Shown: positions 31,111 through 41,315, numbered from the stretch's first letter. The stretch: 64,000 nucleotides of DNA from Mycobacterium sp. 852002-40037_SCH5390672 (GCF_001665875.1 NZ_LZTA01000082.1:1-64000); one strand, 5' to 3'. Program-made: numbers and translations. The notes: generated by a model not told the origin, from the sequence alone.

Positions 31111-31739
31111 TGCCGCGCCGCCAACGGTTTGGCATCGGGCCGACGCAGATACAGCGCCACCAGCGGCTCCGGGTCGGCGGACCAATCGGCCACGGCGGCA
31201 ACCAATCCGGCCGGTGTCGGCGAGGCGGGCTCGCACACCGGCACACCGAACAGGCTTGCGTGGTCGGGCGAGCCGGCGACGGCCTGCGCGGTGCCCGGGT
31301 CGACGTCGGCCGGGGGGTTGACCGATGGGCCGTGGGTGCGCACTCCGTCGCGGTAGCGGGCCCAGTAGACCTCGCGACGGCGGGCATCGGTGACCACCAA
31401 CGTGTCCCCGGTGGTTCGCACGCCGATGGCGTCCAGGCTGCACACGCCGCGCACACCGATGCCCAGCGCATGCCCGTAGGCGGCGGCGGTGGCCATGCCG
31501 GCCCGCAGCCCGGTGAACGGGCCCGGACCACAGCCCACCACGACAGCATCCAGGTCGGCCATCGATAGGCCTGAATCGCTGAGGGCGGCAAGCACATTCG
31601 GTGTGAGACGTTCAGCGTGGGCCCGGGCGTCGACGGTGATCCGCTCGGCCAGCACATTCAGATCGTCACGCCGCACGATGCCGGCCGTCACCGCCGGGGT
31701 GGAGGTGTCCAGGGCAAGGACAATGCTCGTACGGCTCAT
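31107..31739 (-). CDS. tsaB: tRNA threonylcarbamoyladenosine biosynthesis protein TsaB
   Basis: The 210-residue inactive TsaD paralogue forms a heterodimer with TsaD. VLALDTSTPAVTAGI is the ASKHA N-terminus and VVGCGPGPFTGLRAGMATA is the TsaB signature. ATG 31739 overlaps the tsaE stop by 4 bp (ATGA) and its own stop overlaps rimI. The frame is open further upstream but that part lies inside tsaE. Confidence 0.95.
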   Translation of the reverse strand: MSRTSIVLALDTSTPAVTAGIVRRDDLNVLAERITVDARAHAERLTPNVLAALSDSGLSMADLDAVVVGCGPGPFTGLRAGMATAAAYGHALGIGVRGVCSLDAIGVRTTGDTLVVTDARRREVYWARYRDGVRTHGPSVNPPADVDPGTAQAVAGSPDHASLFGVPVCEPASPTPAGLVAAVADWSADPEPLVALYLRRPDAKPLAARQ

Positions 31740-32224
31740 GAGGCATCCTCGTTGGCCGCCCACCGCCAGGTCGCGATCCGTACGTCGGATCGGGTGACGC
31801 GCTCCAGCCGGATGTCCAGATGCCGCTCGGCAAGCCGCTCCACCAAGCCCTCGCCCCATTCCACCACGACGACAGCGTCGTCGAGATCGCTGTCCAAGTC
31901 CAGTGAGTCGAGTTCACCGAGCAGGTCGGCGCCTTGATTGTCGGTGTGGTCGAGCAACCGGTACATGTCGACGTGGATCATGGCCGGGCCGCCGGGCCGC
32001 CGCGCCGGGTGCACCCGCGCCAGCACGTAAGACGGTGAGGTGACCGGTCCGTCGACATCCATCGCCGCGGCAATACCCTTGGCCAGCACGGTCTTTCCCG
32101 CGCCGAGCGGGCCGGAGAGCACCACCACGTCGCCCGCGCGCAGCTGCCGGCCCAGCTGCGACCCCAGCGCCATGGTGTCCTCGACGCGCTCGAGCGTCGC
32201 GGTGCCGCCATTGATCTCAGCCAC
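31736..32224 (-). CDS. tsaE: tRNA threonylcarbamoyladenosine biosynthesis ATPase TsaE
   Basis: The 162-residue P-loop ATPase resets the TsaBD complex. The Walker A is SGPLGAGKTVLAKG, the switch-like TSPSYVL segment follows, and VEWGEGL is the conserved acidic motif. GTG 32224 overlaps the hydrolase gene upstream by 8 bp. TsaE is required for turnover in t6A synthesis. Confidence 0.95.
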   Translation of the reverse strand: MAEINGGTATLERVEDTMALGSQLGRQLRAGDVVVLSGPLGAGKTVLAKGIAAAMDVDGPVTSPSYVLARVHPARRPGGPAMIHVDMYRLLDHTDNQGADLLGELDSLDLDSDLDDAVVVVEWGEGLVERLAERHLDIRLERVTRSDVRIATWRWAANEDAS

Positions 32225-33329
32225 CGCGCCGCAGCCTTTCTCGCATTCGGCGCATCCGCAGGGCCGCCTTGCTCGGGGTGGCCCGCCTGACCAGTCGGAC
32301 CAGGCCGCCGTTGATGGCCTCGGGCTTGTCGAGCAGCGCCAGGTGGCTGGCGCCGGCGACGATGACCAGCTCGGACTGCGGCAGGGCGGCGGCCATCCGT
32401 CGTGAATATTCGTCCGGGGTGAGCAGGTCGTGGTCGCCGCACGCGATCAGGGTGGGGACTCGCAGCAACGTCCACAGCCCGGCGGTTTCGTCATGTTCTT
32501 CCAACGCGTCCAGGAAGCCCACCATGGTGGGGATCGGGGTGCTGTTCATCATGCGCTGGGAGAACGCGTCCAGGCTCCGGCTGACCTGCAGGTCGCTGTA
32601 GGAGGCGGCTCGCAACACCGGGCCGATCAACGACCGGGACACGTTGCGGCCGCGGTGCATCAGCTTCGGCGCGGATCGTGCGGCGACCCGGACCGCTTCC
32701 AGCGCAGGGTTTTTCAGAATCTCGCCCAGCGGTGACCTCGAAACGCCCTCGGCCGCTGACGAAATCAGCGCGGCGCCCACGATTCGACGGCCGTACTGCT
32801 CGGGGAACTGGCGGGCATGGGACAACACCGTCATGCCGCCCATCGAGTGGCCCACCAGCACAACCATTCCGCGTGGTACCACCACATTCAGCACGGTCTG
32901 CAGGTCCTTGCCGAGTTGGGTCAGGGTGTAGGTCTCGGGGTCGGCCTCGCCGGATCTGCCGTGCCCGCGCTGGTCGTAGAAGACCACCCGCACGCCGGGA
33001 CCCAACTGATCGGGGAGCCGCGTGCGCTGAAAATGAAAGGCGCCCATCTGCAGGCAGAATCCGTGCACGAACACCAGGGTCAGCGGTGCATCGGCCGGTC
33101 CGGTATCGCGGACCGCCAGCGGTATCCCGTCGGGCGTGGCCACCACCAGGCTGGCGTCGTCCTCGAGCCTGTTGAAATCCTCATCGGCGTAAGGGTCTTC
33201 GGCGGTGGCGCGCTGGGTCATCGACCGGCGGGCGGAGGCTCCGATGATGGTGGCGACGGCGGTCACCCCCGCGCCTCCCGCAAGCCAGGCCCTGCCCTTG
33301 CGGCGCCGGCGGGATTCCTCAGCGCTCAA
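32217..33329 (-). CDS. Alpha/beta hydrolase with N-terminal membrane anchor
   Basis: The 370-residue protein has an N-terminal basic segment and one hydrophobic helix ([16 protein letters not shown], about 17-32), then an alpha/beta hydrolase core: oxyanion region [10 protein letters not shown], nucleophile elbow VGHSMGG, acid [10 protein letters not shown] and His in GASHLALLD. It starts with TTG 33329, overlapping the alr end by 11 bp. In M. tuberculosis alr and tsaE are close neighbours without this gene, whereas many other mycobacteria keep a hydrolase here. The substrate is unknown; a lipid or ester is likely from the membrane anchor. Confidence 0.87.
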   Translation of the reverse strand: MSAEESRRRRKGRAWLAGGAGVTAVATIIGASARRSMTQRATAEDPYADEDFNRLEDDASLVVATPDGIPLAVRDTGPADAPLTLVFVHGFCLQMGAFHFQRTRLPDQLGPGVRVVFYDQRGHGRSGEADPETYTLTQLGKDLQTVLNVVVPRGMVVLVGHSMGGMTVLSHARQFPEQYGRRIVGAALISSAAEGVSRSPLGEILKNPALEAVRVAARSAPKLMHRGRNVSRSLIGPVLRAASYSDLQVSRSLDAFSQRMMNSTPIPTMVGFLDALEEHDETAGLWTLLRVPTLIACGDHDLLTPDEYSRRMAAALPQSELVIVAGASHLALLDKPEAINGGLVRLVRRATPSKAALRMRRMRERLRRGG

Positions 33330-34518
33330 CGGTTTGTGCCTCGCGGTAGGTCCTGGTGATCCGCCCGCGGGGACTGGTCACCACTTCGTAATGGATGGTG
33401 CCGAGCAGATCGGCCCAATCCTGCGCGGTGGGTTCACCGCCGCCGCCGGGCCCGAACAGGATCGCCTCGTCACCTTCGGCGACGTCGACGCGCCCCGGGC
33501 CGAGGTCGACGACGAACTGGTCCATGCAGATCCGCCCGACGCCCGGCCGCCGCCTGCCGTTGATCAGCACCTCGAGCCGGCCGCCCAGCGACCGGAAGAT
33601 GCCGTCGGCGTAGCCCACCGGCAACAGCGCGAGGTTGGTGTCATGCTGCGCGGTCCAGGTGTGCCCGTAGGACACGCTCTCCCCGGCACGAATCGACTTC
33701 ACCAGGGTCACAATGCATTTCACCGTCATCGCCGGCACCAGACCCATGTCGCCCAGCTCGGGTACCGGGCTCAGCCCGTATACCGCGATGCCGGGGCGCA
33801 CCATGTCGAAGGCCAGATCGGGACGAGACATCGTGGCAGAGGAATTCGACAGATGCGCCACGTCGAACCGCACACCCTGATCGCGCGCCTGCGCCAGCAT
33901 GTCGGCGAACCGTTGGGCCTGAAGGTTATTCACAGGATTCGCGGGCTGGTCGGCGTACACCATGTGCGACATCAGCCCCCGCAGCACGATGGCCTGCTCG
34001 GCGACCGCCCGGCGCAGCGCGGTCAGCATCGAGGCGTATTGCGCCGGTAGTACCCCGTTGCGGTTCAGCCCGGTGTCGACCTTGACGGTGACCGTCGCGG
34101 TGCGGCCGGTGCGGCGCGCCGCGTCCAACAGCTCGTCGAGCTGGCGCTCCGATGACACCGCGATCTGAACGTCGGCCAGCAGCGCGGGCCCGAAGTCGAT
34201 ACCCGGCGGATGCAACCAGGCCAGCACCGGCGCGGTGATTCCGTCGGCGCGCAGCGCCAAAGCCTCGGCGACGGTGGCGACCCCCAATTCGGCCGCACCG
34301 GCGGCCAACACAGTGCGGGCCACCGGGGTGCCCCCGTGGCCATAGCCGTCGGCCTTGACGACGGCCATCACCTGGGCGGAACCGGCGTGCTCACGCAGCA
34401 CCCGCACGTTGTGCGCAATCGCCTCCAGGTCCACGACGGCCTCGGCGAGGACGCCCGGCGCCAGGGATATCGGGGTAACTGCCACGGTCGCCATTGTCCC
34501 AGAGCCCGGTTCCGGCAT
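33319..34518 (-). CDS. alr: Alanine racemase
   Basis: Alr makes D-alanine for peptidoglycan and is the target of D-cycloserine. The 399-residue protein has the PLP Lys55 in [10 protein letters not shown], the catalytic Tyr in SYGHTW, and the C-terminal beta domain with [14 protein letters not shown]. The ATG 34518 start is uncertain; Met9 (34494) is an alternative. It heads the run with the hydrolase and tsaE-tsaB-rimI-tsaD. Confidence 0.97.
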   Translation of the reverse strand: MPEPGSGTMATVAVTPISLAPGVLAEAVVDLEAIAHNVRVLREHAGSAQVMAVVKADGYGHGGTPVARTVLAAGAAELGVATVAEALALRADGITAPVLAWLHPPGIDFGPALLADVQIAVSSERQLDELLDAARRTGRTATVTVKVDTGLNRNGVLPAQYASMLTALRRAVAEQAIVLRGLMSHMVYADQPANPVNNLQAQRFADMLAQARDQGVRFDVAHLSNSSATMSRPDLAFDMVRPGIAVYGLSPVPELGDMGLVPAMTVKCIVTLVKSIRAGESVSYGHTWTAQHDTNLALLPVGYADGIFRSLGGRLEVLINGRRRPGVGRICMDQFVVDLGPGRVDVAEGDEAILFGPGGGGEPTAQDWADLLGTIHYEVVTSPRGRITRTYREAQTVER

Positions 34519-34554
34519 GCCCGTCCCACCGCCACGCGGGTGTGCCCGACGGCG

Positions 34555-34633
34555 CTGAGTGTGCGGTCAGGGTGGCGACACGCCGAGGCGGCCCGCCCTA
34601 AGCGCACACCGAAAGCCCTGGGCGCACGCTCAG
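34555..34633. repeat. REP-like intergenic sequence between gadB and alr
   Basis: CTGAGTGTGCG at 34555-34565 and CGCACGCTCAG at 34623-34633 are near-perfect inverted copies flanking a GC-rich core with further GCACAC/GTGTGC words. It resembles the short GTGTGCG-containing intergenic repeats common in mycobacteria. The right arm covers the gadB stop. It may act as an mRNA stabiliser or weak terminator. Confidence 0.4.
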
Positions 34634-36024
34634 TGCGCGAAGTGCTCGGCCCTGTAGTGCCCACCCGGCTTGAGCTTGTCGAGGGAGGCCAGCGCGGTGC
34701 GGGCGTCGTCGTGCAGCGCCCGGGCCAGGTCGGCGGACAAGCCCTCGCGCACCACGATGCGCAGCACCGATATGTCCGTGGCGTTGTCGGGCATGGTGTA
34801 GGCGGGCACCTGCCAGCCGTAGCCGCGCAGCTCGTGGGAGACGTCGAACTCGGTGTAGCCCAGACCGCGGGCGAGGCGGAAGCTGACCACCGGGATCGCC
34901 GAACCGTCGGAGATCAGTTCGCAGTGGTCCCCGACACGCAGTTGCTCCCCCAGCCATCGCGCGGTCGAGGACAGCGTCTGCATGACCTGCGTGTATCCCT
35001 CGCGGCCCAGCCGCAGGAAGTTGTAGTACTGGCCGACCACCTGGTTGCCCGGACGCGAGAAGTTCAGCGTGAAGGTCGGCATGTCACCGCCCAGGTAATT
35101 GACGTGGAACACCAGATCCTCGGGCAGGTACTCCTTGCTGCGCCACACGACGAACCCGATGCCGGGATAGGTCAGCCCGTACTTGTGGCCGCTGACATTG
35201 ATCGACACCACCCGGCGCAGCCGGAAGTCCCATTTCAGCTCCGGGTGCAGGAACGGCACCACGAAACCCCCGCTGGCGGCGTCGACGTGGACCGGAACGT
35301 CCACGCCGCCTTCTGAAAGGGGTTTGCCGGCCAGTTTGTCCAGCGCCGCACAGATCTCGGCGATGGGCTCCAGCTCGCCGGTGTAGGTGGTGCCCAGGAT
35401 CGCCACCACACCGATGGTGTTCTCGTCGACGGCATCGATGACCTGCTCGGGGGTGATGACGTAGCGGCCTTCTTCCATCGGCAGGTAGCGCGGCTCGACA
35501 TCGAAGTAACGGCAGAACTTCTCCCAGACCACCTGCACGTTGGAACCCATCACCAGGTTCGGGGTGCGGCCCTTCCAGTCTTTGCCGACCTTCTCGCGCC
35601 AGCGCCATTTCATCGCCAGGCCGCCCAGCATGACCGCCTCGCTGGAGCCGATCGTCGACACCCCGCAGGCGCTGGACGGGTCGTCGTCGCGCAGGCCGTC
35701 GGCGTGAAAGAGGTCGGCCACCATGCACACGCAGCGCTGCTCGATGGCCGCGGTCGCCGGGTATTCGTCCTTGTCGATCATGTTCTTGTCGAACGTCTCG
35801 GCCATCAGTTTCTCGGCCTCGGGATCCATCCAGGTGGTGACGAAGGTGGCCAGGTTCAACCGGGAACTGCCATCGAGCATGAGCTCGTCGTGGATGAAGC
35901 GGTACGCGGCGTCCGGGTCCATCGACTCCTCGGGAAGCCGCAAGGCGGGTATCGGCGCGGTGAACAGGCGACCGGTGTAGGCGGGCGCGATCGAGTGGGC
36001 GGGCATGTAGGGGTGTTGTGGCAC
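34630..36024 (-). CDS. gadB: Glutamate decarboxylase
   Basis: The 464-residue PLP enzyme converts glutamate to GABA and CO2, consuming a proton (acid resistance and GABA shunt). The PLP Lys is in INVSGHKYGLTYPG, the ring-stacking and N1-binding residues are in HVDAASGGF, and GSSEAVMLGGLAMKWRW is a family hallmark. GTG 36024 has AGGAGAAAGG upstream. It lies 18 bp downstream of nnr, suggesting co-transcription. Confidence 0.95.
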   Translation of the reverse strand: MPQHPYMPAHSIAPAYTGRLFTAPIPALRLPEESMDPDAAYRFIHDELMLDGSSRLNLATFVTTWMDPEAEKLMAETFDKNMIDKDEYPATAAIEQRCVCMVADLFHADGLRDDDPSSACGVSTIGSSEAVMLGGLAMKWRWREKVGKDWKGRTPNLVMGSNVQVVWEKFCRYFDVEPRYLPMEEGRYVITPEQVIDAVDENTIGVVAILGTTYTGELEPIAEICAALDKLAGKPLSEGGVDVPVHVDAASGGFVVPFLHPELKWDFRLRRVVSINVSGHKYGLTYPGIGFVVWRSKEYLPEDLVFHVNYLGGDMPTFTLNFSRPGNQVVGQYYNFLRLGREGYTQVMQTLSSTARWLGEQLRVGDHCELISDGSAIPVVSFRLARGLGYTEFDVSHELRGYGWQVPAYTMPDNATDISVLRIVVREGLSADLARALHDDARTALASLDKLKPGGHYRAEHFAH

Positions 36025-36042
36025 AGGGGTTCCTTTCTCCTG

Positions 36043-37464
36043 TTACAGGGCGGCCAGGGCGGCCCGGATGTGCGGAACGATCCGCGACGCCGACGTCGGC
36101 GCCTCACCCGGGCCGGGGTCGGCGGCCGACAGTGCCGCCGCGCGCGTGTGCACGAACGCCGCGGCGGCGGCCGCCTCGACCGGCGGCAAACCCGCCGCCA
36201 GCAGCGCGCCGATCATGCCGGACAACACGTCGCCGGAGCCGGCGGTGGACGCCCAGGACTGCCCGGCCGGATTGAGATAGACCGGGCCGCCCGGATCTGC
36301 GATGACGGTGACGTTGCCCTTGAGCAGCACCGTGGCGCCGAATGCGTCGGATAGCTTGCGGCACGCACCCACCCGGTCATCACCGGGCGGGTTACCCGCC
36401 AGGCGGGCGAATTCACCGGCGTGCGGAGTCAGCACGGTCGGCGCGGTGCGGTTGGCCACCAACTCGGGGTGGGCCGCCAGGATGGTCAGCCCGTCGGCGT
36501 CCACGATCACCGGCAGGTCGGTTTCCATCGCGAACCACAACGCTGCGGCCCCGACGTCGTCGGTGCCCAATCCCGGCCCGACGACCCAGGACTGCACCCG
36601 TCCGGCCGAGGCGGGGGTGGGCGAGGCGATCACCTCGGGCCAGTGCGCGAGCACCTCACGGTGCGCGCTGCCGGCGTAGCGGACCATGCCGGAGGTGGCC
36701 GCGACGGCGGCACCGGTGCACAGCACGGCGGCGCCGGGATACGTCGACGAGCCGGCCATCACGCCGGTGACGCCCTGCGTGTACTTGTCGTCGTGGGGCC
36801 CCGGTACCGGCCAGCGGGCGGCCACGTCGGCGGCCTCGAAACCCAGAACGTCGGTGTCGGGTAGATCGAGCCCGATGTCGATCAGCTCCACCCGCCCGCA
36901 GTCGCCGAGCGCGTGCACGGGTTTGAGCCCACCGAAGGTGACGGTCAGCGCGGCACGCACCGCGGGACCGGTGATCGCCCCGGTTGCCACATCGATGCCG
37001 CTGGGGATGTCGACGGCGACGACCGGGATGCCGCGGGCGTCGACCTCGGCGAACACCTCGGCCGCGGCCGGTCGCAGCGGGCCCGTGCCCGAGATGCCCA
37101 CCACCCCGTCGATGACGAGATCCGTTGCCGGCGAGATGCTTTCGACAATGCGCCCGCCGGTCTGCCGGAACGCCGCCAGCCCCTTGCGGTGGGTGCGCTC
37201 GGGCTTGAGCAGGATCGCGTCGGCGGCCGCGCCGCGACGGCGCAGGAAGGTGGCCGCCCACAGCGCGTCTCCGCCGTTGTCTCCCGAGCCGACGACCGCG
37301 CACACACGTCGCCCGGCTACCCCGCCGGTGCGGGCGGTTAACTCACCGACGATCTCGGTGGCCAGCCCATAGGCGGCGCGCCGCATCAAGGCACCGTCGG
37401 GCAGCCTGGCCAGCAGTGGCGCTTCGGCCTGCCGGATCGCTTCTACGCAGTAGTAGTGGCGCAT
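36043..37464 (-). CDS. nnr: Bifunctional NAD(P)H-hydrate repair enzyme (epimerase/dehydratase)
   Basis: The 473-residue fusion has an N-terminal YjeF_N epimerase domain (about 1-210, GSGDNGGDALWAATFLRRRG) and a C-terminal ADP/ATP-dependent dehydratase of the ribokinase fold (about 225-470: VVGPGLG, TPHAGEFARL, NPAGQSWASTAGSGDVLSG). Together they restore damaged NADHX/NADPHX. ATG 37464 begins the conserved MRHYYCVEAIRQAE; the frame is open 19 codons further upstream. It is followed by gadB. Confidence 0.95.
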   Translation of the reverse strand: MRHYYCVEAIRQAEAPLLARLPDGALMRRAAYGLATEIVGELTARTGGVAGRRVCAVVGSGDNGGDALWAATFLRRRGAAADAILLKPERTHRKGLAAFRQTGGRIVESISPATDLVIDGVVGISGTGPLRPAAAEVFAEVDARGIPVVAVDIPSGIDVATGAITGPAVRAALTVTFGGLKPVHALGDCGRVELIDIGLDLPDTDVLGFEAADVAARWPVPGPHDDKYTQGVTGVMAGSSTYPGAAVLCTGAAVAATSGMVRYAGSAHREVLAHWPEVIASPTPASAGRVQSWVVGPGLGTDDVGAAALWFAMETDLPVIVDADGLTILAAHPELVANRTAPTVLTPHAGEFARLAGNPPGDDRVGACRKLSDAFGATVLLKGNVTVIADPGGPVYLNPAGQSWASTAGSGDVLSGMIGALLAAGLPPVEAAAAAAFVHTRAAALSAADPGPGEAPTSASRIVPHIRAALAAL

Positions 37465-37590
37465 CAGAGTCAGATTACGTGTCACCGTCGCGGTGCACCG
37501 CCGCGCTCGGCTCGCCGGCATCCACGGCGGTCGACACCGCTTCGGAGTGGCCTGGCGCCCATAGCCTTTCGGGGCCCGCCGGTGCCGGCA

Positions 37591-38307
37591 TCAGGTCGAG
37601 GTTTCCGGCGGCACCCGGCGGCGCACCATGGTCCGCAGTCGCGCCGGACTCAACCGCCGGCTGCCTTCGGAGCGCGTGCGAGTCATCGGGTAGAAACACA
37701 AGCCGATGAGGATCGAGGTGAAGTGCCCGATCGCGGTGAAGTTCAGTTCGTTACCCATCGTGATCAGCGGGAAACCGAAGATGACGAACAACACCCCGAG
37801 ATAGCCCCAGCACCAGGGCCGGGCGATGTGGTAGGTCAGCACGGCCATCACGCCGACGAGGAAATAGCTCACCCCGATGTCACGGGCATGCACCAGTCGT
37901 TGCGACGCATCGTGTTCCTCGATGGCGAAGTAGAGGATGCCTTCGCTGATGTAGGTGGCGAGGATGTGAGAGCTCAATCCCACGGTGAGCCAGCGCAGTT
38001 GGCCGAGCCAGTGTTCGGCCGGCGCGAGAAACAGGGTGAACAGCAGCAGGTAGGGCTCGAAGTTCTTGCCGTCGATCCACAGCAGGCTGGAGAACAGGAC
38101 GTCGAGCGGATCCCTGCCCAACTCGTGAATGTTGGTGGAGCGGTGCAGCAGTACCGAATGCAACTCCCTGCCGGTGAGATGGGTCTGGATGATCGTCGTG
38201 ATCATCAGCACCAACAGCCAGCCGTAGGTCAGCGGCGCGCTTGTGACGAAATGCCAGACCGCCAGCGTCATGCTGCGCACTCGTCTGCGAACCGATGGAT
38301 GCGCCAC
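37591..38307 (-). CDS. Rhomboid-like integral membrane protein (Rv3434c homologue)
   Basis: The protein has about six hydrophobic segments (WLLVLMITTIIQ, LLFTLFLAPAEHWLG, VGVMAVLTYHIA, VLFVIFGFPLI and others), with TNIHELGRDPLDVLFSSLLW near the N-terminus as in actinobacterial rhomboid-like proteins. I see no clear GxSx serine-protease active site, so it is likely a pseudo-rhomboid. GTG 38307 gives 238 residues, near the M. tuberculosis length, with GAAGG upstream; GTG 38361 would add 18. The basic C-terminus RRLSPARLRTMVRRRV is cytoplasmic or wall-facing. Confidence 0.78.
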   Translation of the reverse strand: MAHPSVRRRVRSMTLAVWHFVTSAPLTYGWLLVLMITTIIQTHLTGRELHSVLLHRSTNIHELGRDPLDVLFSSLLWIDGKNFEPYLLLFTLFLAPAEHWLGQLRWLTVGLSSHILATYISEGILYFAIEEHDASQRLVHARDIGVSYFLVGVMAVLTYHIARPWCWGYLGVLFVIFGFPLITMGNELNFTAIGHFTSILIGLCFYPMTRTRSEGSRRLSPARLRTMVRRRVPPETST

Positions 38308-38376
38308 GACATCAACCTTCGCACGCGCGGCGCGGTGCCGGAGAACTTCGGCGGCAAACACGCCGCCGGCGATCGG

Positions 38377-39321
38377 CTAGTTCGCCGGTGCGGGGGCCGG
38401 ATCCGCCGGTGCCGGGTCCTGTTCCGCCGGTGCGGGGGCCGGATCCGCCGGGGCCGGATTCGCCGGCGCGGCAGCGGGCAACGGTTTCAAATGTCGCCAC
38501 CAGGAGCTGATGTAGAGAATCATCGAGACCGCCAACGCGACCAGCACCCAGATGACGACGGTGATGTCGACCCAGCTTCCGAATGGCGGCGAGCCGGGTA
38601 GCGCGTTGCGCAACGGCACCACCGCGAACAGCATGGCCGCGTACCACGTTGTCATCGGCGGCTGAAACGGTCGCCGGTCGCGCGCCGTCTGGACCGCAAC
38701 GAACAGGGCCAGACTGGCGATCGTGACGAGCACGCCGAGGATGACGACGGCGAATGCCGCGGTGCTGAGCGAGCGCCGCACGTTCAGTCGGTAGGGGCCG
38801 TCCGCCTGGGATCTGGTGGCGGACAGCCGCCATCCCGAGAGGTGGTCGACGAAGGTGACCGGCACATGGTCGGGGGCCCGGTCGGTGTCGGGGCCGTAGA
38901 AGATTTCGACTTCGATCGGCCCCGAGCGATATTGATCGAAGGGCCAGCGCTCGATCTGGCCGGCGATGGTCAAAGGAACGGCCATCAGGCCGGGAAGCAT
39001 GCCCTTGGTCCAGGTGTGCCGCGACGGCATCGCCGACGAACGCACGCGCAGGCTGAGATCGTCCTTGAGATGGTGGGTTTTCGGGTCCAACAACGCCAAT
39101 CCGGGATTGAACGCCAGGTTGACGGCGAGCACGCTGTTGTTGGACTGAATATCTTCCACGTTGATGGTCGCCGACGGCTTGTCGCCGTCGACAGCCGGAG
39201 CGGCCACATCCAGATGCCGGCCACTGCCGCTCTGCGCGTACATCGCGACCGCCACCAGGTATGCCGCGAGGATGAGGACGATAAGACCTACGACGCCGTA
39301 CTTCGTGCCGGCCGATCGCAT
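38377..39321 (-). CDS. DUF4436-type membrane protein with Ala/Pro/Asp tail (Rv3435c homologue)
   Basis: The 314-residue protein has an N-terminal helix (VVGLIVLILAAYLVAVAMYA), an extracytoplasmic domain of about 170 residues, and three more helices (FAVVILGVLVTIASLALFVA, MTTWYAAMLFAVVP, ITVVIWVLVALAVSMILYIS). The C-terminus is a low-complexity repeat of PADPAPAP units, likely exposed. ATG 39321 is near GGGAGGAAG. The function is unknown. The next gene on this strand (Rv3434c homologue) may be co-transcribed. Confidence 0.82.
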   Translation of the reverse strand: MRSAGTKYGVVGLIVLILAAYLVAVAMYAQSGSGRHLDVAAPAVDGDKPSATINVEDIQSNNSVLAVNLAFNPGLALLDPKTHHLKDDLSLRVRSSAMPSRHTWTKGMLPGLMAVPLTIAGQIERWPFDQYRSGPIEVEIFYGPDTDRAPDHVPVTFVDHLSGWRLSATRSQADGPYRLNVRRSLSTAAFAVVILGVLVTIASLALFVAVQTARDRRPFQPPMTTWYAAMLFAVVPLRNALPGSPPFGSWVDITVVIWVLVALAVSMILYISSWWRHLKPLPAAAPANPAPADPAPAPAEQDPAPADPAPAPAN

Positions 39322-39440
39322 ACTTCCTCCCGTACGGATGTAGCCCAACCCACCTGCCGCAAATGCTGTCCCAGGGCAATGTAATGGATCGGCTGCGTGT
39401 CCGCCGGTGATACGGGCGAAGGGGCGCGGGCTATGCCCGC

Positions 39441-41315
39441 CTATTCGACGGTGACGGACTTGGCCAGATTTCGCGGCTTGTCGACGTCGTAGCCGCGGGC
39501 CTGCGCCACCGACGCGGCGAACACCTGAAGCGGGATGGTCGACAGCAGCGGCTGGAGAAGCGTTGACACCGAGGGAATTTCGATCAGGTGGTCCGCGTAG
39601 GGGCGCACGGTGTCGTCGCCTTCCTCGGCGATCACGATGGTGATCGCGCCGCGGGCCTGGATCTCGCGGATGTTGGACAGCAGCTTGGCGTGCAGCACGG
39701 CCGACCCCTTGGGCGACGGCATGATGACGATGACCGGCAGATCGTCTTCGATCAGCGCGATGGGGCCATGCTTGAGCTCGCCGGCGGCGAAACCCTCGGC
39801 GTGCATGTACGCCAATTCCTTGAGTTTCAGCGCGCCTTCCAGCGCCACCGGGTATCCGACGTGGCGCCCCAGGAACAGCACCGTCGGGGACTGAGCGAAT
39901 TGATAGGCCAGGGCGGCCACCGGCTTGATCGTCGCGATCACCCGCGCGACAAGGTCCGGCATCGCCTCCAGCTCGTGGTATTCGCGCTGCACCTCGTCGG
40001 GGTACTTGGTGCCACGGGCCTGCGCCAGGGCCAGCCCCACCAGATAGTTGGCGGTGATCTGCGCCAGGAACGTCTTGGTCGAGGCCACCCCGATCTCCGG
40101 GCCGGCGCGGGTGTACAGCACGGCGTCGCATTCGCGCGGAATCTGCGAGCCGTTGGTGTTGCAGATCGCCAAGACCTTGGCTTTCTGCTCCTTGGCGTGC
40201 CGAACCGCTTCGAGCGTGTCCGCGGTCTCGCCCGACTGCGAGATGGCGACCACCAAAGTGCTGCGGTCCAGAACCGGGTCGCGGTAACGGAATTCGCTGG
40301 CCAGCTCGACCTCGACCGGCAGCCGCGTCCAGTGCTCGATCGCGTACTTCGCCAACAGCCCGGAGTGATACGCGGTGCCGCAGGCCACCACGAAAACCTT
40401 GTCGATCTCGCGGAGTTCCTGATCGGACAGGCGCTGTTCGTCGAGGACGATCCGGCCGTCGACGAAGTGTCCCAGCAGCGTGTCGGCCACGGCGGTGGGC
40501 TGCTCGGCGATCTCCTTGAGCATGAAGTACTCGTAACCGCCCTTTTCTGCGGCGGCCAGATCCCAGTCGATGTGGAACTCGCGGTATGCCCCAGGTCCCA
40601 AGTCGTCGTTGCCGTCGAAGTCGGTGATCCGGTAGCCGTTCGCGGTGATCACCACGGCCTGGTCCTGGCCGAGTTCGATGGCGTTGCGCGTGTGCGGGAT
40701 GAACGCGGCGACATCGGAGCCGACGAACATCTCGCCGTCGCCGATGCCGATGACCAGTGGGGTGGAGCGGCGGGCGGCGACGATGGTGCCGGGGTGGTCG
40801 GCGTGGGCGAACACCAGCGTGAAGTGGCCGTCCAGGCGGCGCAGCACCGCGAGCACCGACGCCGCGAAATCGCCCGCGGTGTCGCCGTGCCGATATGCCT
40901 GGGCCACCAGGTGCACCGCCACCTCGGTGTCGGTGTCGCTGGCGAACTCCACGCCCTGGGCCTCCAGCTCGTGGCGCAGGTTGGCGTAGTTCTCGATGAT
41001 GCCGTTGTGGACGACGGCGATCTTGCCGGCGGCGTCGCGATGCGGGTGGGCGTTGCGGTCGGTGGGGCGTCCATGGGTGGCCCATCGGGTGTGGCCCAGA
41101 CCGGTGGTTCCGGTCAGGGACGACGGCGGCATCTGGGCTACCGCCTCTTCCAGGTTGGCCAGCCGGCCGGCGCGACGGCTGACCGTCAGGATGCCGTCAC
41201 CGTTGGCCAGGGCGATGCCCGAAGAGTCGTAGCCTCGGTACTCCATCCGGCGCAGCGCGGCCAGGACGACTTCACAGGCGGGCTGCTGCCCGACGTAGCC
41301 GACAATTCCGCACAT
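39441..41315 (-). CDS. glmS: Glutamine--fructose-6-phosphate aminotransferase (isomerising)
   Basis: GlmS makes glucosamine 6-phosphate, the first step to UDP-GlcNAc. The 624-residue protein begins with the N-terminal nucleophile CGIVGYVG (Met removed), has the glutaminase domain to about residue 240, and two SIS domains with ISQSGETADTLEA, and ends in KPRNLAKSVTVE, the conserved tail. It has the same pathway as glmM (46.3-47.7 kb) in this window. I saw no glmS ribozyme, which is confined to Gram-positive Firmicutes. Confidence 0.97.
   Translation of the reverse strand: MCGIVGYVGQQPACEVVLAALRRMEYRGYDSSGIALANGDGILTVSRRAGRLANLEEAVAQMPPSSLTGTTGLGHTRWATHGRPTDRNAHPHRDAAGKIAVVHNGIIENYANLRHELEAQGVEFASDTDTEVAVHLVAQAYRHGDTAGDFAASVLAVLRRLDGHFTLVFAHADHPGTIVAARRSTPLVIGIGDGEMFVGSDVAAFIPHTRNAIELGQDQAVVITANGYRITDFDGNDDLGPGAYREFHIDWDLAAAEKGGYEYFMLKEIAEQPTAVADTLLGHFVDGRIVLDEQRLSDQELREIDKVFVVACGTAYHSGLLAKYAIEHWTRLPVEVELASEFRYRDPVLDRSTLVVAISQSGETADTLEAVRHAKEQKAKVLAICNTNGSQIPRECDAVLYTRAGPEIGVASTKTFLAQITANYLVGLALAQARGTKYPDEVQREYHELEAMPDLVARVIATIKPVAALAYQFAQSPTVLFLGRHVGYPVALEGALKLKELAYMHAEGFAAGELKHGPIALIEDDLPVIVIMPSPKGSAVLHAKLLSNIREIQARGAITIVIAEEGDDTVRPYADHLIEIPSVSTLLQPLLSTIPLQVFAASVAQARGYDVDKPRNLAKSVTVE

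Noticed and set aside
38377..41085. A 902-codon frame running from inside glmS to the Rv3435c homologue
   Set aside because: Only the last 314 codons from ATG 39321 look like a real protein; the rest is a shadow of glmS.
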